Below, in pieces: positions 56,430 through 64,000 of a DNA stretch of 64,000 nucleotides; the first letter of the stretch is position 1; each line of letters starts with the position of its first letter. The notes under the pieces are model-generated. The model was not told the DNA's origin. It saw only the letters and a list, made by a program, of their open reading frames with translations, and did no database searches. Source of the DNA: Spirochaetota bacterium (lineage in GTDB: Bacteria > Spirochaetota > JAAYUW01 > JAOAHJ01); contig JAOAHJ010000023.1 in NCBI GenBank assembly GCA_026415295.1, positions 124,001 to 188,000 of the forward strand, in the 5' to 3' direction. The position numbers were made by a program, and so were the translations under genes.

Positions 56430-56458
56430 ATTATATTAACAACTTTTAAAATAGTCAA
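56430..56458 (-). promoter_or_regulatory. Promoter of the nucleoside transporter operon
   Basis: TTGACT at 56458-56453, an exact 17-base spacer and a perfect TATAAT at 56435-56430 on the minus strand. The 5' leader would be about 75 bases, ending at the permease ATG (56347). This is the best promoter match I found in the window. Confidence 0.7.
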
Positions 56459-56481
56459 CATATTTAATTAAATATTTTTAA

Positions 56482-57246
56482 CTAATTATTTTTTATATTT
56501 TTTGCTATTCGCATTAGATAAAGCATTTCTTTTATTGCTTTTTCAAACCCTACAAAAATGGAATGCGATATTATTGAAAATCCAATATTTAACTCAAATA
56601 TTTCTTTTATTGAGGCAATTTTTATCACATTTTGATAATTAAGTCCATGTCCTGCTGCAACTTTAAGACCAAGATTATGTGCATAAGAAGCAATTTCCTT
56701 TATCTTTAAAAACTCTTTTTCTTTTTCAACTCCAATAAGGTTTGCATATTTCCCTGTATGAATTTCAACTCCATCAACTTCAAGAGAAACAGATTTATCA
56801 ATATTGTTTTTTTCTGCTTCAATAAAAAGAAATACCTCAATATTGTTTTTCTTATATTCTTTAACAAGATCTTTAAGAATAGGATAAGATTTTTCAACAT
56901 CTAGCCCACCTTCAGTAGTAATTTCATCTCTCCTTTCAGGAACTATAGTTACTTTTGATGGTTTAACATCGAATGAGATCTTTATTATATCATCTCTTAA
57001 AGCCATTTCCATATTAAGGGGGCACAATATATTTCTTTTAATATTAAATAAATCTTCATCTTTAATGTGCCTTCTATCCTCTCTCAAATGACAAACTATT
57101 GAATGAGCTCCTGCTTCATAGGCACACTGTGCTGCATATAAAGGGGAAGGGAACCCTTCTCCTCTTGCATTTCTTAAAGTAGCTATATGATCAATATTTA
57201 CTCCAAGCATTATATCTGACTCAAAAATTGACACATTTTCTCTCAT
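56482..57246 (-). CDS. pdxJ: Pyridoxine 5'-phosphate synthase PdxJ
   Basis: 254 residues. Condenses 1-deoxyxylulose 5-phosphate with 3-amino-2-oxopropyl phosphate in vitamin B6 synthesis. 'LGVNIDHIATLRNARGEGFPSP' starts the barrel; 'GAHSIVCHLREDRRHI' (His base), 'EMALRDDI', 'VTIVPERRDEITTEGGLD' and 'VAAGHGLNYQN' follow. Dxs, which makes its substrate, is encoded 3 kb upstream. The start at 57246 is used because AAAGGAG lies 8 bases upstream, although it adds 12 residues to the usual start; ATG 57210 is the alternative. Confidence 0.95.
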   Translation of the reverse strand: MRENVSIFESDIMLGVNIDHIATLRNARGEGFPSPLYAAQCAYEAGAHSIVCHLREDRRHIKDEDLFNIKRNILCPLNMEMALRDDIIKISFDVKPSKVTIVPERRDEITTEGGLDVEKSYPILKDLVKEYKKNNIEVFLFIEAEKNNIDKSVSLEVDGVEIHTGKYANLIGVEKEKEFLKIKEIASYAHNLGLKVAAGHGLNYQNVIKIASIKEIFELNIGFSIISHSIFVGFEKAIKEMLYLMRIAKNIKNN

Positions 57247-57263
57247 TTTATCACTCTCCTTTA

Positions 57264-58220
57264 TTAATTCATCCTTGATACTCTAATAATTTTTAATATC
57301 ACTTTTGATGGTTCAATATTAAAAATTTCATAATTTTCATTTATCTTTAGAAAAGGAATTATTATATATTCTCCTTCTTCATTAAAATTTGAAACATCTA
57401 CAATAAAAGTTGGAATTTCAAGATTTGTTTTAAGATTGGAAGGAACTAATATCTGCAAATTGAGTGAAACTGGAGACAAAATATATTCAAATTCTCTTTT
57501 TTTATTCAAAATCTGAATAGCAAGGTTTTGAAAATTATAAAACTCAAATTGTTTTTTTATTTCTATATAAACATAAACATTTTCTGGATTTATTAATTTA
57601 ATATCAGGTAAAATTGGTTCTATTTTAAACATTTCTGATGATTCAAGACCTGTTATATCTATATCATTAAATTGAATAAATTCTAAGTTTTCCAGAATGG
57701 ACTTAGGACCTTCAACTTTAACATATTTTGAATTTAATATTACATCCGAAACTGTATAACCCTCTGCTGGTTCATTTTTTATATTAAATACAACTTTTAA
57801 TTCTCTTATAATTTTAATATCAATATTAACTTTTATATATTCTGGATCTATTTTAGTTACTTTTAAGCTTTCAGGTAAGAAAGAATAATCAAAACTTACT
57901 TTGATAATATTCTCTCCATATTTAGCTTTAGAAAGATCAATATATGGTTTTATGTTATAATTATTTAGAAAAATTAAATCTTCCTTTTTCCCTCTATAAA
58001 ATATTTTTACTTTTTTGTTCTCTATATTTCTAACAATATATTTTGAATCAAGGTTTTTTAATTCAATTTCAGAAAATAATACCTGTTCTTCATAATTTAA
58101 TGTATTTATAAAATATGCAATAAAAACAGACGCAAAAACACAAACAATAAATGCTTTATAATTTTCTTTAATATCAGAAAAAATATGTTTTATCAAATTA
58201 ATAATAAGGCTCTTTCTCAT
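57264..58220 (-). CDS. cdaR: YbbR-domain protein (CdaR), regulator of CdaA
   Basis: 318 residues. One N-terminal membrane helix (about 22-40) and then YbbR-type repeats of about 80 residues on the outside: 'KVTKIDPEYIKVNIDIKIIRELKVVF', 'EGYTVSDVILNSKYVKVEGPKSILENL' and 'DITGLESSEMF' (each read in parts). In Firmicutes CdaR binds and modulates CdaA. It lies 2 bases after cdaA. GlmM, the usual third member, is not in the window. Confidence 0.85.
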   Translation of the reverse strand: MRKSLIINLIKHIFSDIKENYKAFIVCVFASVFIAYFINTLNYEEQVLFSEIELKNLDSKYIVRNIENKKVKIFYRGKKEDLIFLNNYNIKPYIDLSKAKYGENIIKVSFDYSFLPESLKVTKIDPEYIKVNIDIKIIRELKVVFNIKNEPAEGYTVSDVILNSKYVKVEGPKSILENLEFIQFNDIDITGLESSEMFKIEPILPDIKLINPENVYVYIEIKKQFEFYNFQNLAIQILNKKREFEYILSPVSLNLQILVPSNLKTNLEIPTFIVDVSNFNEEGEYIIIPFLKINENYEIFNIEPSKVILKIIRVSRMN

Positions 58221-58222
58221 AA

Positions 58223-59095
58223 TTAAAGTTTATTTTTATTATTATTTTTGTCATAAAAATCATCTTTAGAAAAACTGTTTTCTGAAACAGCATCTTTTAT
58301 CTCAAATATTTCTCCAAATCCATAATCTTCATTCAAATACAAAAAATCAATAAGCTTTTTTCTTAACTCATATTCATCTATATTAAAAAATATTTGGCCA
58401 CCCTCACATAAACTAATAGCTCCTGTTTGTTCAGAAACTACAAGTGCAATAGCATCAGATTCCTCAGTTATTCCAACAGCAGCCCTATGTCTTGTACCTA
58501 ATTTTTGTTCAGGCATAGTTTTTTCAGTTAGAGGTAAAATTGCAGCAGCACATATTATTCTATTATCTTTAACTATACAAGCTCCATCATGAAGTATAGA
58601 CCTTCTATCAAAAATAAAATAAAACATATCTTCTGAAATAGAAGCATCAAGTGGGATGTAATTTGAAATAATCTGTTTTAAATCATTTTTTCTTTGAATT
58701 ACTATAAGAGCTCCTATATTTTTTTCAGAAAGCTTTTTCAAAGAATTAACAATAATATTAATATTTTCCTTTTGTTCCTTTGGTAATTTTCTAAATATTT
58801 GTCTTTTGCCTAAATTTATTAATAGAGATCTAATTTCTGGCGAAAAAAGTATAATTAAGAAAATTAAAAGATTTGACAATATATTTTCAAAAAACCATGA
58901 AACAATTGGAAAATTTAACAACTTCATTAAAATAAACAACAATAGGACTATAAAAAGTCCTTTAGCTAAATTTGAAGCTTTTGTTTTTTCTATAAATAGA
59001 TAAATATAGAATAAAGTAAAAGTTAATATAACTATATCAACAAATGGTATAAAATAATTAAAAAAAAAGTTTTTTAATAAATATATATAAACCAT
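58223..59095 (-). CDS. cdaA: Diadenylate cyclase CdaA (cyclic di-AMP synthase)
   Basis: 290 residues. Three N-terminal membrane helices (about 15-90), then the DisA_N domain. 'ILHDGACIVKDNRIICAAAILPLT' holds the DGA motif, 'GTRHRAAVGITEESDAIALVVSEQTGAISL' the RHR motif (each read in parts). Makes cyclic di-AMP from two ATP; this messenger controls potassium and osmotic balance. The C-terminal 25 residues are charged. Followed directly by cdaR. No ribosome site visible. Confidence 0.93.
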   Translation of the reverse strand: MVYIYLLKNFFFNYFIPFVDIVILTFTLFYIYLFIEKTKASNLAKGLFIVLLLFILMKLLNFPIVSWFFENILSNLLIFLIILFSPEIRSLLINLGKRQIFRKLPKEQKENINIIVNSLKKLSEKNIGALIVIQRKNDLKQIISNYIPLDASISEDMFYFIFDRRSILHDGACIVKDNRIICAAAILPLTEKTMPEQKLGTRHRAAVGITEESDAIALVVSEQTGAISLCEGGQIFFNIDEYELRKKLIDFLYLNEDYGFGEIFEIKDAVSENSFSKDDFYDKNNNKNKL

Positions 59096-59147
59096 AAATT
59101 AATAATTATTTGCACTAAATTATTCATACTATTTAAAAATTAAATTT

Positions 59148-59163
59148 AATTACATATGTAATT
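59148..59163. promoter_or_regulatory. 16-bp perfect palindrome upstream of cdaA
   Basis: AATTACATATGTAATT in the 121-base gap between folP and cdaA, 53 bases before the cdaA start. It could be an operator for a dimeric regulator, but A/T-only arms make a chance match possible. Confidence 0.3.
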
Positions 59164-59216
59164 TTTTATTAAATATTTATTATTAATTATTTTATAACTT
59201 ATTAATTCTTTTATAG

Positions 59217-60449
59217 TTAAATACATTGTACATTAATATTTCTGTTTTGAGAGTTTATCATCTGTACTATTTTAATTGCATCAGACTGTTCCATAACATC
59301 GTGAACTCTTAAAAAAGAAGCCCCATTTAAAAAAGCAAGGGTATGTACTACAAGTGATGCGGGTAATCTACTCTCTGGTTCCCTTTTTAATGATAGGCCT
59401 ATAAAAGATTTTCTTGAACCACCATAAAGAATAGGTAATTTTAAAGTTTTAAACGCTTTAAGATATTTTGTTAAAATAAAGTTATGTTCGATATTTTTAC
59501 CAAATCCTATACCCGGATCTATTATTATATTATCTCTTTTTATACCTCTTTCAATTAAAAAATTTACTCTATTAATAAAATATTCATATATTTCATCTAT
59601 AACATTATTATATTGAGGATTTTTTTGCATATCTTTTGGTCTCCCCTTTATATGCATAACACAAACAGGTTTGTTGTATTTAGAAACAACATTAATCATT
59701 TCAGGATCAAATTGACAAGCAGATATATCATTAAGCATATCTGCCCCAGCTTCAAAAGATAACTCAGCAACTTTAGCCTTTGTTGTATCAATAGATATAG
59801 GTATATCAAAATTCTTTTTTAATAACTCTATAACAGGAATAACTCTAGATAACTCTTCATCAACAGAAATAGATTCTGATCCTGGCCTTGTTGATTCACC
59901 ACCAACATCAAAAATATCAACTCCATTATCAGCCATAAATTTGGCTCTTTGAAGAACATTATCAATATTAACTCTAGATCCTTCATAAAAAGAATCTGGT
60001 GTAACATTAAGTATACCAACTATATAACAGTTATCTCTCCATTTAAAATTTCTATTACCAATTTTTATTTCTGGTGTAAAATTTTTTAAATAATTAAAAT
60101 TAATATATTCTTCAAGTTCTTTAGCAAGGACTCCTAAAGAAAATGGCTGTATTTTTAATTTTTCTATTAACTCAAATAAATGATATAGATTACCAGAAAG
60201 CATACCATCTGTTCTTTTTTCTTTTGGATCCATCATATAAGTTTTATAAGATATTGCAAACTCGAGCTTTCTAGATAAAGCTTCCTGTTTTAATATATTA
60301 GCTTCCCTAAATTCAAGATTTTTTATATAAAATCTAACGAATCTATTTTTGTTTTTCATTAGATTAAAAGCTTCTTTAGAAACATTAATTAAAGAAAATT
60401 CTGAATCAACATCTAAAAAATCTATAGGAGAAAAATCATAAAAAACCAT
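59217..60449 (-). CDS. folP: Dihydropteroate synthase with N-terminal extension
   Basis: 410 residues; the ordinary enzyme is about 270-290. The catalytic TIM barrel starts near 140: 'IVGILNVTPDSFYEGSR', 'IFDVGGESTRPGSESIS', 'ISIDTTKAKVAELSFEAGADMLNDISA' (in parts), 'VCVMHIKGRPKDMQ', 'IIIDPGIGFGKNIEHN', 'GGSRKSFIGLSL'. It joins 4-aminobenzoate to the pterin. The first 138 residues form a separate region also found in long DHPS forms of some anaerobes; function unknown. SD GGAG lies at the end of dxs, 3 bases upstream, so dxs-folP are coupled. Confidence 0.93.
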   Translation of the reverse strand: MVFYDFSPIDFLDVDSEFSLINVSKEAFNLMKNKNRFVRFYIKNLEFREANILKQEALSRKLEFAISYKTYMMDPKEKRTDGMLSGNLYHLFELIEKLKIQPFSLGVLAKELEEYINFNYLKNFTPEIKIGNRNFKWRDNCYIVGILNVTPDSFYEGSRVNIDNVLQRAKFMADNGVDIFDVGGESTRPGSESISVDEELSRVIPVIELLKKNFDIPISIDTTKAKVAELSFEAGADMLNDISACQFDPEMINVVSKYNKPVCVMHIKGRPKDMQKNPQYNNVIDEIYEYFINRVNFLIERGIKRDNIIIDPGIGFGKNIEHNFILTKYLKAFKTLKLPILYGGSRKSFIGLSLKREPESRLPASLVVHTLAFLNGASFLRVHDVMEQSDAIKIVQMINSQNRNINVQCI

Positions 60450-60452
60450 TTT

Positions 60453-62798
60453 TCACTCCATATTAAAAATTTCTTTTCTAATATCATTTTCTATTTTTTC
60501 AAAATCAATTCCTGCTTCCTTAAGCTGTTCTTCTCTTTTTCCATGATAAATTATTTTATTTTTTATGCAATATCCAAATACTTTCGGAATATTATCTATT
60601 TTTTTAATTTTATAATTTTCATTTAATATTTTGAGAAAATTTGCATATATATAACCAGGTTCAATTACTTCTTCTACAATAAAAATCAAATTATATGAGT
60701 CAATAATATTATGAGCTTTTTCATAAGAAAATGGTTTTATTTTACTTAATGAAAAAACATCAATCTTAAAATTATTTTCATAATGCCCATTTTTATTACA
60801 ATATTGATAACAATTATTAATAATATTTTTGAAAATATTATAAATTTTATCAAAAAAAGCCCCTGAAAAAACTATAGCTAATCTCATTTCATTCTTTTTT
60901 GCACTATTATTAATAGATAAATTTCCATTTTTTTCATTATAACTATTTCCATTATAATCTGAACAAATTAAAATAAAAGGATAAAATCTATTCTTTTTAA
61001 TAAATATTTCTTCAAATTCAAACATAAAATTTTCATAATATTTTTCTTTTATTTCATTTAAATGATTAAATAAAAAATTTTTATCAATATTTTCTAACCT
61101 CAAATTTTCTAATTCTTTAATAAATAAGAAATTAAAATCTTTTTCTTTTCTATTTTTAGTATTAATTTTATTTGTCATCAAAATTTTATCATCGGATTTA
61201 AAACCTTCCAATGATATAATTTTATCTTTTGGATAAAAAAAGGCTTTAATTTTGCCATCATTTATACTGCTAATAAAATAATAAGCAAAATCTTCCTCTG
61301 AAAAAGGGAAATATATCTCTATATCAGGAATTGAGAGTAAAAAATTTAAAGTATAAAATCCGTGATGAGTTGGACCATCATTTCCAACAGCTCCATACCT
61401 ATCAAAACAAAATATCATAGGTAATTTATTTAGAACAATATCATGATAAATTTGGTCAAGAGCTCTTTGAGCAAATGTAGAATAAATGTTACATATTGGA
61501 ACAAAACTTGCTTTTGCAATAGAACCTGAAATAGTTACTTGCGTAGATTCAGCAATACCAACATCAACAAATCTTTCTGGAAATAATTTAGCAAAAGAAG
61601 ATAAGCCAGTTCCAATTTCCATAGCCGAAGTTAAAGCAATAATTTTTTTCTCAATAAAACCAGCAAAAATTACTAATCTTTCAAAAAAATCTGTAAAAAT
61701 ATTTATTCTTTTCTTACTAAATAATTCTTGCAAATATTCTTCATTATAAATTTTTTCAATTTCAAATCTTGGTGATGAATGAAAATAATCAGGATATTTT
61801 TCTGCTGGTTGAAATCCTTTACCTTTAATAGTTTTTACATGAAGAATAACAGGACTTTCTATCTCTTTAGCTATTTTTAAATATTCAATAAGTTCTTTTA
61901 AATTATGACCATCAATAGGGCCTATATATTGAAAACCAAACTCCTCTAATATTGACTCAGGAATGAAAAATCCTTTTACAGAAATAATTAACTTTAATAA
62001 TATTTTATAAAATCTTGAAGTTATTTTTTTACTTAAATAAATTCTTTTTAAAAATCCTCTTAAATTAAGTCTCGCACTTAATTTTGAAATATATTTTGAA
62101 ATTGCTGACTCAGTTTTTGAAATTGACATTCCATTATCGTTTATTATTATTATTATTTTCCCATTTTTCTTATTACCAATAAAATTAAGAGTTTCAAGTA
62201 TTTCACCATTTGTAAGAGAACCATCACCAATTATAGCAATTGGATCACCCTCTATTTTATCTTTAAAGCAACATGATATATCTTGATAAAAATTATTTTC
62301 AGAAATTTTTTTATAAAACTCTTTCAAAAAAGAAAAACCATATACCAAACCTATTGCTGTACCAACATGACCTTCTTTGAAAAGATCATATATACTTTCT
62401 TCAGGATCTGAAAATCCAGAAATTCCACCTTTTTTACGTAGTGTTTCAAAATTATTAGATCTTCCTGTCAAAATTTTATATGGATAAATTTGATGACTAA
62501 CATCAAAAACTATCTTATCTCTTTCTGGATCAAAAATATATAATATAGCTAAAGTTAACTCAACAATTCCTAGATTAGAAGAAAGGTGTCCTCCATTTTT
62601 TGAAACGACTTCTATTATAAATTCTCTAATTTTCTTAGCTATATCTTCGATTTGTTTTAAATTTAATTTTTTTAATTTTTTATGATCTATAATGCTAAAA
62701 TATTTTTTCAAATAACTTAATTTTTCTTCAAAATCTCCATCATTATAAGAATTCTTATTATCATCAAAATAATTATTTTTTATTCTTTCAAAAAACAT
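60453..62798 (-). CDS. dxs: 1-deoxy-D-xylulose-5-phosphate synthase, long divergent form
   Basis: 781 residues against a usual 620-640. Thiamine-diphosphate site: 'KNGGHLSSNLGIVELTLAI' (His71), 'IAIIGDGSLTNGEILETLNF' (191) and 'NDNGMSIS'. Second domain: 'GFQYIGPIDGHN', 'VKTIKGKGFQPAE', 'VDVGIAESTQVTISG' (Glu417, where most have EQHAV), 'YSTFAQRALDQIYHDI', 'DRYGAVGNDGPTHHG'. An insertion of about 100 Lys/Asn/Phe-rich residues (about 535-637) separates it from the C-terminal domain. Feeds isoprenoid and, via PdxJ, B6 synthesis. SD AGGT. Confidence 0.88.
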   Translation of the reverse strand: MFFERIKNNYFDDNKNSYNDGDFEEKLSYLKKYFSIIDHKKLKKLNLKQIEDIAKKIREFIIEVVSKNGGHLSSNLGIVELTLAILYIFDPERDKIVFDVSHQIYPYKILTGRSNNFETLRKKGGISGFSDPEESIYDLFKEGHVGTAIGLVYGFSFLKEFYKKISENNFYQDISCCFKDKIEGDPIAIIGDGSLTNGEILETLNFIGNKKNGKIIIIINDNGMSISKTESAISKYISKLSARLNLRGFLKRIYLSKKITSRFYKILLKLIISVKGFFIPESILEEFGFQYIGPIDGHNLKELIEYLKIAKEIESPVILHVKTIKGKGFQPAEKYPDYFHSSPRFEIEKIYNEEYLQELFSKKRINIFTDFFERLVIFAGFIEKKIIALTSAMEIGTGLSSFAKLFPERFVDVGIAESTQVTISGSIAKASFVPICNIYSTFAQRALDQIYHDIVLNKLPMIFCFDRYGAVGNDGPTHHGFYTLNFLLSIPDIEIYFPFSEEDFAYYFISSINDGKIKAFFYPKDKIISLEGFKSDDKILMTNKINTKNRKEKDFNFLFIKELENLRLENIDKNFLFNHLNEIKEKYYENFMFEFEEIFIKKNRFYPFILICSDYNGNSYNEKNGNLSINNSAKKNEMRLAIVFSGAFFDKIYNIFKNIINNCYQYCNKNGHYENNFKIDVFSLSKIKPFSYEKAHNIIDSYNLIFIVEEVIEPGYIYANFLKILNENYKIKKIDNIPKVFGYCIKNKIIYHGKREEQLKEAGIDFEKIENDIRKEIFNME

Positions 62799-62869
62799 TT
62801 TTTAACCTAAATTTAAAAATAATATCACAAATTAATATAGACAATTATTTAGAAAAATAAAGAAAAAGA

Positions 62870-64000
62870 TTAGAACTCCTTGAGTATTAATTCTGAACTT
62901 AACCATTTTATTTCCAAATGTTTTTTAAACCATACAAGTTGTCTCTTAGCAAAATTTATAGTATCAAGCTCTATTCTTTTAATGAAACAATCAAATAGAA
63001 TACTATTATCTTCAATCCATTTTTTAATTGTTTCTATCTTAAATAGAAGAAAAATATTTTTATTTTCAAAAATTTTGTTTATTTTTTCTAAAATAATATT
63101 TCCAAAATCAAAAGAAATTTCTAACAAATCTCTTATATAAGTATCAGAAAAAAGAAATTTTAAATCTTCATTTAATAATTTTTTATTAATCGTTTCTTTA
63201 TAATTTTTAACTAAGATTTTGTTTAGGTCTATATATTTTAAAATGATTTTGATTATCTTACTTTTATTTATTTCTCTTTTGTTAAAATAATTTTTAATTA
63301 AATATTCCCTTAAACTTTCTTTTATAAAATCTAATATTTTATCATCAAAAAAACTACTAAAATTTTCATCTATTTTCCAAAACATTAAAATATATATAAA
63401 AAATATAAAATTATAAAGTGATATTAAATGAAAATAGCCAATTCCTTTAAATGAGGGTTTGTTTTTATCAATATATTTCAACCATAAATAGTAGACTTCA
63501 TCGATAAGTCCATTTTTAATCATAATATGGATTCTTTTTCTTATATTTTCAACCAACTTTTCTTTTTCAATATCAATTCCAAAAAATATTGAATTGTTTT
63601 TGTTAAATAGAGAGTTTTTCCCTTCTTTTCTAAAATATTCTGAATCATGAAATGAAGAAAATTTTTTATCAGTAATATAGATAACCTCCAAAGCTCTCAT
63701 TATTCTTTTTTTATCATTAGGACTTATTTTATTCGAATACTCTCTATCTTTAAGCTCTAGTTCTCTAAATAAAGAATTTAACCCTTCTAATTTTTCTCTT
63801 TGTTCCAATTCTCTTCTAATATTTTCATTTCTTGGTAAAGTTGGTGAAATACCTTTCACAATAGAATCAAAATACAAACCAGTTCCACCAGCAAATATAG
63901 CCCCATTATCAATTGAAAATAAATTTAATTTTTTATCCTCTTTAATACTTAACAAATTTGAAATATAATAATAATAATCACCAACAGAAAACCATTCATT
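62870..64000 (-). CDS. miaA: tRNA dimethylallyltransferase MiaA, 5' end outside window
   Basis: About 377 residues are visible; the P-loop part lies beyond the right edge. The reading frame is open to the edge, with 'NEWFSVGDYYYYISNLL' matching the MiaA 'FSVGDFYRIA' block before 'AIFAGGTGLYFDSIVKGISP'. 'NDKKRIMRALEVIYIT' and 'FFGIDIEKEKLVENIRKRI' follow. The C-terminal 'TINFAKRQLVWFKKH' is the tRNA-binding end. Between 'SFKGIGYFHLISLYN' and that motif about 130 extra Lys/Ile/Phe/Asn-rich residues are inserted. It modifies A37 of tRNAs reading U. Followed by dxs after 71 bases. Confidence 0.9.
   Translation of the reverse strand, partial: NEWFSVGDYYYYISNLLSIKEDKKLNLFSIDNGAIFAGGTGLYFDSIVKGISPTLPRNENIRRELEQREKLEGLNSLFRELELKDREYSNKISPNDKKRIMRALEVIYITDKKFSSFHDSEYFRKEGKNSLFNKNNSIFFGIDIEKEKLVENIRKRIHIMIKNGLIDEVYYLWLKYIDKNKPSFKGIGYFHLISLYNFIFFIYILMFWKIDENFSSFFDDKILDFIKESLREYLIKNYFNKREINKSKIIKIILKYIDLNKILVKNYKETINKKLLNEDLKFLFSDTYIRDLLEISFDFGNIILEKINKIFENKNIFLLFKIETIKKWIEDNSILFDCFIKRIELDTINFAKRQLVWFKKHLEIKWLSSELILKEF

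Noticed and set aside
56706-56900. Minus-strand 64-residue frame inside pdxJ
   Set aside because: Out-of-frame low-complexity Leu/Lys translation within a certain gene.
59828-60019. Minus-strand 63-residue frame inside folP
   Set aside because: Out-of-frame translation of the conserved DHPS core.
60453-63955. Inteins as the cause of the insertions in Dxs and MiaA
   Set aside because: No Cys/Ser start, no terminal HN-(C/S/T), and the insertions are too short for a normal intein.

Overview
This window is one A/T-rich stretch of bacterial chromosome (estimated by eye at well under 35% G+C). It best fits a spirochaete or a close relative. The main reason is the uninterrupted flagellar order fliP-fliQ-fliR-flhB-flhA-flhF-flhG-X-Y-fliA-fapA, which is characteristic of spirochaetes. 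Supporting evidence is a Bmp/TmpC(PnrA)-type purine-nucleoside ABC transporter, FecR/porin-like outer-membrane proteins, 7TM-DISM receptors and a long 'group III' phosphofructokinase. Genus and species cannot be assigned from this sequence. All 52 protein genes I can support lie on the minus strand, so transcription runs from high to low coordinates. I see no rRNA, tRNA, CRISPR array, insertion sequence, prophage or integrase. No gap between genes exceeds 300 bases; the longest (15536-15823 and 11805-12059) hold only A/T-rich spacer plus one clear terminator at 11908-11949.

Layout in the direction of transcription (high to low). 64000-59217 holds isoprenoid, tRNA-modification and folate genes: miaA (5' end outside the window), dxs and folP. 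59095-56482 holds cdaA and ybbR/cdaR (cyclic di-AMP synthesis and its regulator), then pdxJ. 56458-50577 is a nucleoside-uptake operon with a near-consensus promoter: permease, Bmp lipoprotein, a terminator hairpin, ATPase, second permease, then a glycerophosphodiester phosphodiesterase. 50445-43123 holds two tandem 7TM-DISM/MCP fusion receptors, recJ and a PAS membrane protein. 43085-37736 holds a LamG/FN3 surface protein, a YitT-family protein, phosphofructokinase and a soluble receiver-histidine kinase.

37661-24059 is the flagellar export and regulation cluster: fliPQR, flhBA, flhF, flhG, two unknown membrane proteins, sigma-28 fliA, a FapA/DUF342 protein with an N-terminal Jag-N-like domain, a small coiled-coil protein and a SwrB/DUF6115-like protein. 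It runs with 1-4 nt spacings straight into a DnaK-like chaperone and a J-domain/HEAT-like protein. 21372-15824 is the chemotaxis cluster cheW-cheR-cheC-like-cheD-cheA-cheY. 15535-12060 holds two related outer-membrane proteins, one fused to a FecR domain. 11804-6201 holds lepA and the glycolytic set gap-pgk-tpiA-secG. 6144-1 holds a CheW-domain protein, a gamma-carbonic-anhydrase-like protein, a B12-binding radical SAM protein, a large outer-membrane barrel candidate and the start of a DUF3798 lipoprotein.

Together the genes describe a motile, chemotactic, diderm bacterium with glycolytic metabolism. Most of the window is core chromosome. The less ordinary parts are the dedicated Hsp70/J-protein pair inside the motility operon, the CheC-like protein with degenerate active-site motifs, the FecR-porin fusion beside its FecR-less paralogue, the two DISM-MCP chimeras, and large lineage-type insertions in Dxs, RecJ and MiaA. 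I found no clear undescribed defence or mobile system.
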